From NCBI GenBank assembly GCA_020635275.1, contig JACKAA010000002.1, positions 434,001 through 498,000 of the forward strand: DNA of 64,000 bases, written 5' to 3'. The position numbers and the translations under genes were made by a program. The DNA comes from Ignavibacteriales bacterium (lineage in GTDB: Bacteria > Bacteroidota > Ignavibacteria > Ignavibacteriales > Melioribacteraceae). The notes below the pieces were generated by a model. That model did no database searches. It had not been told where the DNA came from and worked only from the letters and a program-made list of their open reading frames with translations. Below are positions 44,881 through 54,301 of this stretch, one piece after another; position 1 is the stretch's first letter, and every line of letters starts with the position of its first letter.

Positions 44881-45267
44881 TTAGTCAACAAATGGTATTG
44901 TTAAAACTTGACCAACTTTAATTAAATCGGGATTGCTGAGTTGATCTTTGTTTGCATTAAAGATTTCCATATATTTTCCTGCTTCGCCAAGGTATTCTTT
45001 AGAAATTTTACCTAAAGTATCGCCGCTTACAACGGTATGTTTGTGATAATAATCTTTTTGCTCAACTCTAATATCTGCTTTTATATCGGTAGGTGATTGT
45101 CCGCCGACTTCTTTGATTTTATCCCAAATTTTATTTTTTTCGTATTGAGTATGAACAATGCCATATACTTTTAGGTATCCTTCTTCTCTTTCTGAAACAT
45201 CGGCGTCTTTCATATTAAATCTATTACATACATCAAGAACCGGTCCATATTTCATGGTTAATGACAC
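44881..45267 (-). CDS. LysM-domain protein with BON-like N-terminus (Kbp/YgaU-like)
   Basis: A 128-residue protein without signal peptide. The N-terminal part (LDVCNRFNMKDADVSEREEGYLKVYGIVHTQ in shorter segments, then ADIRVEQ) resembles a BON domain. Residues about 75-127 are a complete LysM domain (HTVVSGDTLGKISKEYLG, FNANKDQLSNPDLIKVGQVLTIP). Domain order and length match the E. coli potassium-binding protein Kbp/YgaU. The start is GTG at 45267, with GGAGG five bases upstream; the ATG four codons later has no such site. Potassium binding is known for the E. coli protein and only inferred here. It is monocistronic with its own terminator. Confidence 0.85.
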   Translation of the reverse strand: MSLTMKYGPVLDVCNRFNMKDADVSEREEGYLKVYGIVHTQYEKNKIWDKIKEVGGQSPTDIKADIRVEQKDYYHKHTVVSGDTLGKISKEYLGEAGKYMEIFNANKDQLSNPDLIKVGQVLTIPFVD

Positions 45268-45332
45268 TTGATCCTCCTTTTTTTAGTTTAAGAACAATTT
45301 GTTAGCAAATTTAATAAAATAAATTAAAATAT

Positions 45333-46190
45333 CTAAGACCAAATCTCTGCATAGTCTCTAATAAATTGTTCAAACTTTATTGGTTCTCTGCCTAAAATAT
45401 TTTCTACATCATTCGATACAACTGCTGTACCTCCGCTTTTAACATGGCTGCATAATTGTACCGTTCCCGTAATTGTGCTTAGAGGCCATCCTGCAGATTT
45501 TAAAGTTTTTTCAAATTGCTCTTTGGAAATATTTTGATAGTTTATCTCTCTATTTAATCCTTCTGAAAACATATGAGCAACAACATGCATATTTAACAGC
45601 TGCTTACCTGTTAATTTATAAACTTTATTTTTTAGTGAATCATTTGTTAGTGCTTTAACCGAAACATCTGCTACATCTCTAATATCAACAAAGCTTGTTT
45701 TTGCATCATTTGCCGGAACAGTAATAATATTTTCTTGAGAAATAAAATCTCTAAATAAATCTTTAAAATTCTGCATGTAACAATTTGGACGAAGTATTAC
45801 ATAATCTACACCACTATTTATAATATGATCTTCTATTTTTTTTATTGGCTTATCCAATTCACTTTCTGCACTAATTGCAGAAACATTAACAATTAATTTA
45901 ACTCCATTTTCAATTGCAGAGTTTATCACGTTTACTACGTTATCCTGAATTCCAATATATGATGGCGGAGATACAACTAATAACTTAGTTACATCTTCAA
46001 ATGCAGATTTAAAAGTTTCAGGTTTATTGTATTCAAAGTATACAAACTCAGCATCAATAAGGTTTATAGTTTTAGCTCTTTCTGGATTTCTAACAGCAAT
46101 TTTTATCGGCAGTTTTAAATGAAGCAATTTTGTTGCAACTTCAAAACCTACTGATCCTGTTGAACCGATTATTAAAATTTTTTCCGACAT
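45333..46190 (-). CDS. NmrA-like NAD(P)-binding protein (atypical SDR)
   Basis: A 285-residue cytoplasmic protein. The N-terminal Rossmann motif is ILIIGSTGSVGFEVATKL (G-x-x-G-x-x-G), followed by IAVRNPERAK. An atypical SDR core follows (VTKLLVVSPPSY, VKLIVNVSAISAES, VDYVILRPNCYMQNF, TSFVDIRDVADVSVKAL, YKLTGKQLLN). This is the NmrA/QOR-like type, which often acts as redox sensor or NAD(P)H-dependent reductase. The catalytic Tyr-x-x-x-Lys of classical SDRs is absent, as usual for NmrA-like members. It is preceded by a GGAGGACC site. A specific substrate cannot be given. Confidence 0.85.
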   Translation of the reverse strand: MSEKILIIGSTGSVGFEVATKLLHLKLPIKIAVRNPERAKTINLIDAEFVYFEYNKPETFKSAFEDVTKLLVVSPPSYIGIQDNVVNVINSAIENGVKLIVNVSAISAESELDKPIKKIEDHIINSGVDYVILRPNCYMQNFKDLFRDFISQENIITVPANDAKTSFVDIRDVADVSVKALTNDSLKNKVYKLTGKQLLNMHVVAHMFSEGLNREINYQNISKEQFEKTLKSAGWPLSTITGTVQLCSHVKSGGTAVVSNDVENILGREPIKFEQFIRDYAEIWS

Positions 46191-46430
46191 TTGGTCCTCC
46201 GATATTAATATTTGAAAATTTACTTATCTTTTTTGAATACTTGACCAGCAATAACAGAAAATCTATGATCAGGAAAATGAAAGTCATTTTGGGGTTATCC
46301 GCAATATAATCATCTTTTTTAAAAAATCAAGGAATTAAAGATTATTTTATCATATTAAAATTTAATATTAGATACAAAGTTGTTTTATTTTCTTGTACTT
46401 TTAAATTTTAATAAAACATAATTTTAGAAA

Positions 46431-46928
46431 ATGGAAGTTTTTTTTATTGCGGGAATTTTAATCGGTGCTATTCTAATTATTCTTGCTTTTATTGGCTGCA
46501 TATTACCGGCTTTGCCCGGACCTCCGTTTGCATTTTTAGCATTACTGCTATTAAAATTAATTGAGCCCGCAACTTTTACTTCCAATTTTTTATTTACAAT
46601 GGCGGCAATAACTGTAATTGTTTTCGGATTAGATTATGTTTTACCAATATTTGGAGCAAAATTATACAAAGCTTCGAAGCAAGGAATTTGGTTTTCTGTT
46701 ATTGGAATGCTGATCGGAATTTTCTTTTTCCCTCCTTTTGGAATGATTTTAGGTTTGCTGATTGGAGCAATAATTGGTGAGCTTATTTCAGGTAAAGCTA
46801 AATTAGAAGCCATCAAAATTGGATTTGTTTCTTTTGTTTTTAGTTTATTGGCAATTTTAATAAAAATTGCTTTAGTTGGAGTTATGACTTTTTATTTTAC
46901 CAAAGCCGCAATTGAATATTTTATCTGA
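46431..46928 (+). CDS. DUF456 family membrane protein
   Basis: A 165-residue protein with four to five transmembrane segments (residues about 5-25, 28-45, 50-75, 85-115 and 130-160). The segment GCILPALPGPPFAFLALLLL and the Gly-rich IGMLIGIFFFPPFGMILGLLIGAIIGEL (quoted as parts) match the DUF456 family, which has a LPALPGPP signature and glycine-zipper-like repeats. Function of the family is unknown. It starts 240 bases after the divergent NmrA-like gene and is followed 8 bases later by the BtuF-like gene, so the two are probably co-transcribed. Confidence 0.85.
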   Translation: MEVFFIAGILIGAILIILAFIGCILPALPGPPFAFLALLLLKLIEPATFTSNFLFTMAAITVIVFGLDYVLPIFGAKLYKASKQGIWFSVIGMLIGIFFFPPFGMILGLLIGAIIGELISGKAKLEAIKIGFVSFVFSLLAILIKIALVGVMTFYFTKAAIEYFI

Positions 46929-46936
46929 GATTAAAT

Positions 46937-47824
46937 ATGAAAATTTTATACGTAGCTTTTATACTTTCACTTTTTATTTCTGCAGGTTGTAATGAAGAAC
47001 CAAAAACAAAAATAAATCAAAATTTAATTACAGATGATTTACATAAAAGTTTTGAATTCCTAGAAATCCCGGAGAAAGTTGTCACATTAGCTCCAAATTT
47101 AACTGAGTTAATGTTTGAGCTTGGATTAGGAAATAAAATTATTGGAAATACATCTTACTGTAATTTTCCTGAACCCGCAAAAAGTATAGAAAATGTAGCT
47201 GACCTTTTAACAGTAAATCTTGAAAAGATCGTTGCGCTTAATCCCGATTTAATTTTTATTACAGCAGAAGGTAACTCCAGATCTGATTATGACAAATTGA
47301 CAAGACTTGGACTAAAAGTATTTGTTTCTAAACCAAAAAATTATGTAGGAATTAAGAAAACATTGCTGGATATGAGTAAAATTTTTAAGGTTTCAGAAAA
47401 AGCTGATTCAATTGTAAAGAATTGGGATTCAAGAATTGCTAAAGTAAAACAAACTCATGATAAATTAGTTTACAAAACTGCATTATTTTTAATTTCTACA
47501 AAACCTCTTTTTTCTGCTGGTAAAAATTCCTTTGTTCATCAAATATTAACTTTTGCTGGATTAGAAAATCTCTCTGCTAACTCCGATGTTAATTACCCGA
47601 TGTTAAATCGTGAAGAAATCGTAATAAAAAATCCAGATTATATTTTGCTTTATTCAAACAACAATAATGATGTAAATGAACTTCTTAAAATTTATCCTGA
47701 ATGGAATACTTTATCAGCAATAGTTAATAAAAGAGTCTTTTATATTGATGCTGATTTATTCAGCAGGCCCGGTCCCAGATTTGTTGATGCAGTTGAAGAA
47801 TTAAATAAGTTGGTGCTAAAATAA
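46937..47824 (+). CDS. BtuF-like periplasmic binding lipoprotein (cobalamin/siderophore type)
   Basis: A 295-residue predicted lipoprotein (FILSLFISAGC, Cys about residue 19). The helical-backbone metal receptor fold is indicated by VVTLAPNLTELMFELGLGNKI (in parts), IGNTSYCNFPEPAKS, NLEKIVALNPDLIFI and the C-terminal RVFYIDADLFSRPGPRFVDAVEEL (in parts). These match BtuF-type vitamin B12 binders, including the conserved Tyr-Cys-Asn-x-Pro segment and the RPGPR motif. It is downstream of a DUF456 gene by 8 bases and ends 4 bases before a convergent small gene. No ABC permease or ATPase is nearby, so it probably serves a transporter encoded elsewhere. Confidence 0.85.
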   Translation: MKILYVAFILSLFISAGCNEEPKTKINQNLITDDLHKSFEFLEIPEKVVTLAPNLTELMFELGLGNKIIGNTSYCNFPEPAKSIENVADLLTVNLEKIVALNPDLIFITAEGNSRSDYDKLTRLGLKVFVSKPKNYVGIKKTLLDMSKIFKVSEKADSIVKNWDSRIAKVKQTHDKLVYKTALFLISTKPLFSAGKNSFVHQILTFAGLENLSANSDVNYPMLNREEIVIKNPDYILLYSNNNNDVNELLKIYPEWNTLSAIVNKRVFYIDADLFSRPGPRFVDAVEELNKLVLK

Positions 47825-47828
47825 TAAT

Positions 47829-48137
47829 TTATTTCGGCTCCCAATCTACTCCATCACATGGAATTATTTCTTTTGAAGGGTGCTCATCATATTTTGAACA
47901 AAGAACTGCTGTTTCTTCAAAATGTTTACAGCTTGAACACAATGTATTAGTAATTACTTCGTTATTTTGTTCTCTAAAAAGTTTATATTGAATTACTGCC
48001 GGATGAATTATAATTCCATAAATTGACATTGAAACCATTACCCACCAATATTTATATTCAATATATTCTGTAGCAATCCACAGCAAAGGAATTAAAACAG
48101 CAATCCTAATGATTGTCCAATATATAATTCCACCCAT
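47829..48137 (-). CDS. Small membrane protein with cytoplasmic Cys-rich tail
   Basis: A 102-residue protein with two predicted transmembrane helices (about residues 5-24 and 29-47). The C-terminal tail (from about 66) has a CSSCKHFEETAVLCSKYDEHPSKEIIPCDG pattern, quoted here in parts: CSSCKHFEET, AVLCSKYDEH, IIPCDGVDWEP. Four cysteines spaced C-x2-C, about x11-C, x14-C resemble a short metal-binding or Fe-S-like motif (similar to small DUF-type proteins with C-x-x-C-x-x-F), but I do not recognise the family. It is convergent with the BtuF-like gene and divergent from the polysaccharide cluster. Confidence 0.65.
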   Translation of the reverse strand: MGGIIYWTIIRIAVLIPLLWIATEYIEYKYWWVMVSMSIYGIIIHPAVIQYKLFREQNNEVITNTLCSSCKHFEETAVLCSKYDEHPSKEIIPCDGVDWEPK

Positions 48138-48269
48138 CTGATAACCTAAATTAGAGAATAACCAAATTGATTTTAGCTTTATATTAAGTTAATTTTAATA
48201 TTCTATTTAAGCAATTGATTAAATATTACTGGAAAAGAATTTGAAAAGGTTATTTTAAGAGAAGGACAA

Positions 48270-49433
48270 ATGGAAAACGAAAATTCTAAAACTACAGAAA
48301 ACAAGAATGTTGTAAAAAGTTTAGACTCAAAACTAGATAATACAAACGAAAATCAACAAAGTGGAAATTCCAGTAATTTTAGAAAACCAAGAAGAAGATA
48401 TCCTTCAAATCGCCGTTATCCTAAAAGTCCAAGAAAAACCGAAAATGCCAGTGAATCACCAAAATCTAAATTCCCTTTCAGTCGAATTTCTATTTTAGTC
48501 CCGCTATTTAATGAAGAAGAATCACTTGCAAAATTAACAAAACAAGTATCTGATGTGTTCAATAATATTAAAACAGATTATGAAATTCTTTTTGTTGATG
48601 ATGGAAGCGTTGATAATTCCTTAAAAGTTATAAAAGACTTAGCAAGAACAAATAATAAAATTAGATATATAAGTTTCAGAAAAAATTATGGTAAATCAGC
48701 GGCTCTTAACATTGGGTTTAAAAATGTTACCGGTGATGTTGTAATTACAATGGATGCAGATCTTCAAGATGATCCCGGCGAAATTCCTAATCTTCTTCAT
48801 GAATTACAAAAGGGTTATGATTTAGTTTCCGGTTGGAAAAAGAAAAGACATGATCCCTTTATAAAAAAATATTCTTCCCGCTTTTTCAATTATGTAACAA
48901 AAGTTATGTCGGGTATTAAAATACATGATTTTAACTGCGGATTAAAAGCATACAGAAAAAATGTTGTTAAAACTATTGATGTTCATGGTGAACTGCATAG
49001 ATATATTCCGGTTTTAGCTGATTGGAAAGGATTTAAAATTTCTGAAGTTGTTGTTAAGCATCATCCAAGAAAATATGGCAAAACAAAATTTGGTATTTCA
49101 AGATTCTTCAAAGGATTTATTGACTTAATTACAGTAATTTTTACTACCAGATATATCCAGCGTCCGCTGCACTTTTTTGGAATGCTGGGTGTTGCTTCAT
49201 TTTTGATTGGTTTTGTAATTGATGCTTATTTATCAATTCTTTGGTTTCTTCACGAAATAAATTTAAGCAACCGTCCTATTTTATTTTTAGGCACAGTACT
49301 TATAATTGTGGGTGTTCAGTTATTTTCATTGGGCCTAATTGGTGAAATGTTGGTCCATAATGATAAAAAAGAGGATAATTACGGAATTAAAGAGAAAAAG
49401 TTAAAAACAGCAAATCCTAAAGAACAAAAATAA
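48270..49433 (+). CDS. Dolichol-phosphate mannosyltransferase-like family 2 glycosyltransferase
   Basis: A 387-residue membrane-bound transferase. The first 70 residues are a disordered, Asn/Ser/Arg/Lys-rich extension. The GT-A domain (about 72-290) has ISILVPLFNEEESLAKLT, EILFVDDGSVDNSL, NYGKSAALNIGF and the metal motif MDADLQDDP, as in DPM1/ArnC/GtrB-type enzymes that load a sugar onto a polyprenyl phosphate. Two C-terminal helices (about 300-325 and 335-360) complete the GtrB-like form. It is the first gene of the + strand polysaccharide cluster, with AGAAGGAC upstream. Donor and carrier cannot be told. Confidence 0.88.
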   Translation: MENENSKTTENKNVVKSLDSKLDNTNENQQSGNSSNFRKPRRRYPSNRRYPKSPRKTENASESPKSKFPFSRISILVPLFNEEESLAKLTKQVSDVFNNIKTDYEILFVDDGSVDNSLKVIKDLARTNNKIRYISFRKNYGKSAALNIGFKNVTGDVVITMDADLQDDPGEIPNLLHELQKGYDLVSGWKKKRHDPFIKKYSSRFFNYVTKVMSGIKIHDFNCGLKAYRKNVVKTIDVHGELHRYIPVLADWKGFKISEVVVKHHPRKYGKTKFGISRFFKGFIDLITVIFTTRYIQRPLHFFGMLGVASFLIGFVIDAYLSILWFLHEINLSNRPILFLGTVLIIVGVQLFSLGLIGEMLVHNDKKEDNYGIKEKKLKTANPKEQK

Positions 49434-49447
49434 TATTCAGAAAATTT

Positions 49448-50479
49448 ATGCCTTCCTATGAATTTTTATTTTCGGTAATAATTCCAACTTTTAATCGCTC
49501 TGCTGAAATTAAAGAATTACTAAATTCGCTTACATACCAAACAATTTCTGAAAAAGATTTTGAAATTATAGTTGTTGATGACGGTTCTACCGACAATACT
49601 TTCGAACTAATTGAAACACTTCAAAAAGAAAATGTAATTAATTTAAAATTGGTTAAGCAGGATCATAAAGGTCCGGGAGAAGCTAGAAACTTAGGAATGA
49701 AAACTGCTAAAGGTAAATATTTTATATTTATTGATAGCGATTGTATTGCTGACAAAAATTGGCTGACTGCTTACAAAAAAGCTGTTGAAAATATTGATGT
49801 AGCTGGTTTTGGCGGTCCCGATAGTGTTTTGCCGGATTTTTTACCAATCCAGAAAGCAATAGATTATTCAATGACTTCTTTTATTACAACCGGCGGAATC
49901 AGAGGGCACTCCAAAAAGAAAATATCAAAATATTACCCAAGAAGTTTTAATATGGGAGTCCGCGCTGATATTGTAGAGAAAATTGGTGGAATGGGAAAAT
50001 TAAGACATGGTCAGGATATTGAATTTAGCAACCGGATTCTTTCCACAGGAGAACCAATAATTAAAGTTGAAGATGCTATAGTTTATCATAAAAGAAGAAT
50101 CTCAATAAAAAAATTTTTTAAGCAAGTTTACAACTGGGGAGTTGCAAGAATAAACTTATACAAAATAGATGAAAAAATGTTGGAGCTTGTTCATTTTTTT
50201 CCTGCTTTGGGTACTTTGTTATCTTTTACAGTAATTTTGCTTGCATTTATTTTTCCAAATATCTTTCTTCCCTTTGTTTATATTGGAATTGCTATCTTAT
50301 TGCTAATGGCATTACATGGAATAATAAAATATAAAGACGTTAAAGTGTTTCCGTACATTCCAATAATTGTAGTTACACAAATTTTGGGGTATGGTTTAGG
50401 ATTTATTAATGCATTTATCCAAAGAATAATATTTGGCAAAAATGAATTTACGGGATTCGTCCGTAATTATTATAAATAA
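49448..50479 (+). CDS. Family 2 glycosyltransferase, membrane-associated
   Basis: A 343-residue enzyme. The GT-A domain starts with FSVIIPTFNRSAEIKELL, followed by IIVVDDGSTDNTFELI, GPGEARNLGMKTAKGKYFIF (in parts) and the metal motif IDSDCIAD. FNMGVRADIVEKIGGM and GQDIEFSNRIL fit the acceptor-side region. Two or three transmembrane helices follow at about 250-320. It lies 14 bases after the DPM1-like gene and 9 before the YfhO-like gene, so all three are one transcript. Its role is likely in surface-glycan assembly; sugar is unknown. Confidence 0.85.
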   Translation: MPSYEFLFSVIIPTFNRSAEIKELLNSLTYQTISEKDFEIIVVDDGSTDNTFELIETLQKENVINLKLVKQDHKGPGEARNLGMKTAKGKYFIFIDSDCIADKNWLTAYKKAVENIDVAGFGGPDSVLPDFLPIQKAIDYSMTSFITTGGIRGHSKKKISKYYPRSFNMGVRADIVEKIGGMGKLRHGQDIEFSNRILSTGEPIIKVEDAIVYHKRRISIKKFFKQVYNWGVARINLYKIDEKMLELVHFFPALGTLLSFTVILLAFIFPNIFLPFVYIGIAILLLMALHGIIKYKDVKVFPYIPIIVVTQILGYGLGFINAFIQRIIFGKNEFTGFVRNYYK

Positions 50480-50488
50480 GAGGTTTTA

Positions 50489-52969
50489 ATGAGTAAGAAA
50501 AAATCAACAAAAAATATAGTAGTGAATAAAGAATCAAGAGAAATGTTTGGTCTTTCTGTTAAAAACCAAACGTGGCTATTTCTTGGAATTTTATTTTTAC
50601 TAATCACTCTTATAAATAAACCAACGGCAATTGATGGATTGGCGCCGCAGGGTACTGATGTTGTTGCCGGTATTGGTAAATATAATTTGATTAGAGAGTA
50701 TTCTGAGAACACCGGTGAAATTGCTCTTTGGAATCCGGCAATTTTTGCCGGCATGCCAAGATATAATGATATTGGTCCGCAAGCTTATTCATTTGATAAT
50801 TTATTAGCTTCATTACAAAAGGTTTTGGGAAACATATACATTTATTACCTTTTAGCCGGCTTTGGCATGTTCTTCTTTTTACGATATTTAAAAATGCCTC
50901 CTCTTATTGCATTTATTGGCGCACTAATGTTTGTATTGCTTCCACATTATAAAGGACTTTGGGTTGAAGGTCATTTTAGAAAATTTAGAGCTTTAATGTA
51001 TATACCTTGGGTAATTTTTGCTTTTAAATATTTTGTTGATAAAAGAACATTACTTTCAGCTTCTCTTTTTGCATTAGCATTTGGTATTCAAATTAGAACC
51101 GGGCATTATCAAATTATTTTTTATACAGCAATATTAATTTTTGCAATTGGTGTATATCCAATTCTGAAACTTTTAATAGATAAAAAAACTGTTGAGTTTG
51201 GAAAAACCGTTGGATTACTATTATTAACTCTTGTATTAGCTTTGGGTATGTCGGCTCAGCCATTATTTCTTAACAAAGAATATTTGCCCTACTCAAAAAG
51301 AGGTAAAACTACAATCAGCTTGGCAAATAAAGACAAAACTGTTAGCACAAATGCAGATGATGGTGTTTCATTAGAATATGCAACGCAATGGTCAACTCAC
51401 CCAATGGAATTAATGAGAATTATTTTACCTCATGCTTACGGCGGAGTTGATGGAGAAAAATATACCGGCAAAGAATTTCCTCAATTGAAAAACCAAAGAC
51501 TGCCTAATTATTGGGGATTTATGCCATTCCATACAATGATTGATTATGGAGGAATAATCACAATTCTCTTGGCTTTTATTGCCTTGTTAACCTTAAGAAA
51601 AAACAATATGGTTTTGGCATTAGGAATATTTTCACTCTTTTTAATTTTGCTTTCATTTGGAAGACATCTTGAATTTTTCTACTCACTTTTCTTTAACTAT
51701 TTCCCATTTTTTAACAAATTCCGCGCACCAACAATGAGCATTACAGTTACTTACTTTTCACTCATTGTTTTGGCTTCGTATGGTTTAACATATTTATATA
51801 ATCTTAAAAGTGAAACAGTTGATGCAGTTAAGCAGAAAAAAATATTATATGTTATAGGAGCATTTGCTTTTATTGGAATAATTATTTGGTTAATGAGCAG
51901 CGGATGGGAATATTCAAAACCCGGTGAAAGTTATAATGCTCAAATTAAAGAGATGCTTGCAAATATTAGAAAAGATTATTTAATGAATGATTTGCTGCGA
52001 TACGGAATTTACATTGTTGTTTTTGGAATTACCGTCTGGGCTTATTTAATTAAAAAAATTAATTTTACTCATTTAGGAATAATTTTAGCTTTAGTAATTT
52101 CCATAGATTTAATAAGCGTTCAGGCTTATTATGGTGAAGATCTTACAAAGAAAGCCGATCTTGATAAAATTGCATTTCAGCCAAATAAAGTAACTCAATA
52201 CTTAGATAACGATAACTCACTTTACAGAATTTTTCCGGTCGGCAATTTATTATCAGATAATAAATGGGCTTACAATTCTCAGTCAATTGGCGGTTACAGT
52301 GCAATAAAAATGTATGCCGTTGAAGAACTTGTAGAAAATTGTTATTACGGCGCACCTGATAAAAATTTCCCAATAAATTGGAATGTTGTAAAGTTTCTCA
52401 ATGTTAAATATCTACTTCTACAGCAGCAAATTCCACATCCCGATTTACGTTTAGTTATGGCTGATGAACAAAATAAATTATTTTTATATGAGTACAGCAA
52501 TCATATGCCCAGAGCCTTTTTTGTTGGTGAAACAAAGGTTTTAACAGATGAATATGAAAGATTGGAAACTATTAATTCTTTAGAATTCGATGCCTCAAAA
52601 TCTGCAATAGTAGAGGAAAATATTACAGAAAATATTTCAACTCCGGATAGCAGTTTTGTTAAAGTTTTAGATTATAATCCTAATGAATATTCATTAGATG
52701 TTTTCACTGATCAAAATTCATTGTTGGTAATTTCTGATCCCTATTATCCTCCGGGCTGGAAAATTTATATTGATGATAAAGAAGTGGAAAAAGTTTATAG
52801 AACAGATCATGCAATTCAATCAATTTATGTAGAAAAAGGAAATCATAAAATTAAGGTTGTTTTTCATCCTGACTCATACTTCATGTATAAAAATGTGGCT
52901 TGGGCATCTGTTGGATTCATTTATGTAATTATAGCATTTTCTATGTTTATTTCATTTAGAAAGAAATAA
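50489..52969 (+). CDS. YfhO-like polytopic membrane protein
   Basis: An 826-residue protein with about eleven to thirteen transmembrane helices over residues 25-530 (for example TWLFLGILFLLITLI, YLLAGFGMFFFLRYL, LPHYKGLWVEGHFRK region) and a C-terminal soluble domain at about 560-790, followed by a last helix near 800-820. The end segment SLLVISDPYYPPGWKIYIDDK and HKIKVVFHPDSYFMYK matches YfhO/GT-C-like membrane proteins, which are implicated in glycosylation of cell-wall or lipid-linked glycans in Bacillota. Here it is between a GT2 and a GT4 gene. The catalytic Asp pair of GT-C enzymes was not mapped with confidence. Confidence 0.8.
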   Translation: MSKKKSTKNIVVNKESREMFGLSVKNQTWLFLGILFLLITLINKPTAIDGLAPQGTDVVAGIGKYNLIREYSENTGEIALWNPAIFAGMPRYNDIGPQAYSFDNLLASLQKVLGNIYIYYLLAGFGMFFFLRYLKMPPLIAFIGALMFVLLPHYKGLWVEGHFRKFRALMYIPWVIFAFKYFVDKRTLLSASLFALAFGIQIRTGHYQIIFYTAILIFAIGVYPILKLLIDKKTVEFGKTVGLLLLTLVLALGMSAQPLFLNKEYLPYSKRGKTTISLANKDKTVSTNADDGVSLEYATQWSTHPMELMRIILPHAYGGVDGEKYTGKEFPQLKNQRLPNYWGFMPFHTMIDYGGIITILLAFIALLTLRKNNMVLALGIFSLFLILLSFGRHLEFFYSLFFNYFPFFNKFRAPTMSITVTYFSLIVLASYGLTYLYNLKSETVDAVKQKKILYVIGAFAFIGIIIWLMSSGWEYSKPGESYNAQIKEMLANIRKDYLMNDLLRYGIYIVVFGITVWAYLIKKINFTHLGIILALVISIDLISVQAYYGEDLTKKADLDKIAFQPNKVTQYLDNDNSLYRIFPVGNLLSDNKWAYNSQSIGGYSAIKMYAVEELVENCYYGAPDKNFPINWNVVKFLNVKYLLLQQQIPHPDLRLVMADEQNKLFLYEYSNHMPRAFFVGETKVLTDEYERLETINSLEFDASKSAIVEENITENISTPDSSFVKVLDYNPNEYSLDVFTDQNSLLVISDPYYPPGWKIYIDDKEVEKVYRTDHAIQSIYVEKGNHKIKVVFHPDSYFMYKNVAWASVGFIYVIIAFSMFISFRKK

Positions 52970-52981
52970 AATTTTTCTAAT

Positions 52982-54301
52982 ATGAAAAAAGTTTTAATAG
53001 TAACATATTTTTGGCCTCCGGCCGGTGGTCCCGGTGTTCAACGAGTGCTTAAGTTTGTAAAATATCTGCCCAATTTTGGGTGGCAGCCCATTATTTTAAC
53101 TGTGGCAAATGGCGAATATGCGGCTGTTGATCCAACTTTAGAGAAAAATATTCCCAAAAATATTAGAGTTTATAAAACAAAATATATTGAACCATTTTCA
53201 TTCTATAAAAAATTTTTAGGAATAAAAAATGAGCAGAATATACCAACGGCAGTTTTGGCTGAAAATCCAACCAACCTAAAACAAAAAGTTGCTAATTGGA
53301 TTAGATTAAATATATTTATTCCTGATGCAAAAATTGGTTGGAAATATTTTGCAGTAAAAGAAGGATTAAAAATAATAAAGAGTGAACGGCCAAATTTAAT
53401 TTTCTCAAGTTCACCTCCGCCAACAGTCCATTTAATTGCTAAATCTTTATCCCAAAAATCTAAATTAAGATGGATTGCAGATTTTAGAGATCCTTGGACA
53501 GATATTCATTATTATGAAAATCAAAAAAGACTAGAGATAAGTAAAAATTTAGACCTGAAATTAGAAAAGAATGTTTTACAAGAAGCAGATAAAATTACAT
53601 GTATCAGTCAATTAGATATTGAAGAAGATTTTGGCAAAAAAACCGATATTGGAAAATGTATTAATATTCCTAATGGATACGACGAAGAGGATTTTTATGA
53701 TCTGAATACAAATAGGACAAATAAAAATATTTTCACCTTGCTTCATTTAGGTGCTGTAAACTCAGAAAGAAATCCCATTGGATTATTTGAAGCTCTGAAA
53801 AATCTTAAACAAAATAAATTTATTGACTCATCTGTTTTTCAATTTGTGTTTGTTGGCAAAGTTGAAAATGTAATTAAAGAGACTATCACAGAATTTGAAA
53901 TTGAAGACTTAATAAGTTTTATAGATTATTTGCCTCATCAGCAAGCTTTAAAATATTTAGAAGAAGCGGCAATGTTAATTTTACTAATTACCAATTCAGA
54001 AAAAAACAGAAGAATTTTGCCTGGCAAAACTTTTGAATATTTGAGAGCTCAAAAATTTGTTTTGGGTTTAGGACCTACCGACGGAGAAGTTTCAAGAATC
54101 ATTAATAAAGTACAATCCGGTGAAGTTGTAAATTACACAGATAAAGTAAAAATTGAGAAAATAATTAAACAGCAATTTAATTCATGGCATAGAGATTTAG
54201 TAGATTACATAAGCAGCAAAGAGGTAATAGCTCAATATAATCGTGAGAATTTAACCAAGAAATTGGCAAATATTTTTGATGAGTTAATTATTAAAAAATG
54301 A
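52982..54301 (+). CDS. Family 4 glycosyltransferase
   Basis: A 439-residue GT-B enzyme. The N-terminal Rossmann part starts KKVLIVTYFWPPAGGPGVQR (parts), a form common in GT4-type capsule enzymes, followed by LIFSSSPPPTVHLIAKSL and WIADFRDPWTD. The C-terminal part carries TLLHLGAVNSERNPIGL, FVFVGKVEN and the nucleotide-binding region GKTFEYLRAQKFVLGLGP, where the usual E-x7-E is only partly kept. The stop overlaps the next gene's start by four bases (ATGA), a sign of tight coupling with the C5-epimerase-like gene. The sugar is unknown. Confidence 0.85.
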   Translation: MKKVLIVTYFWPPAGGPGVQRVLKFVKYLPNFGWQPIILTVANGEYAAVDPTLEKNIPKNIRVYKTKYIEPFSFYKKFLGIKNEQNIPTAVLAENPTNLKQKVANWIRLNIFIPDAKIGWKYFAVKEGLKIIKSERPNLIFSSSPPPTVHLIAKSLSQKSKLRWIADFRDPWTDIHYYENQKRLEISKNLDLKLEKNVLQEADKITCISQLDIEEDFGKKTDIGKCINIPNGYDEEDFYDLNTNRTNKNIFTLLHLGAVNSERNPIGLFEALKNLKQNKFIDSSVFQFVFVGKVENVIKETITEFEIEDLISFIDYLPHQQALKYLEEAAMLILLITNSEKNRRILPGKTFEYLRAQKFVLGLGPTDGEVSRIINKVQSGEVVNYTDKVKIEKIIKQQFNSWHRDLVDYISSKEVIAQYNRENLTKKLANIFDELIIKK

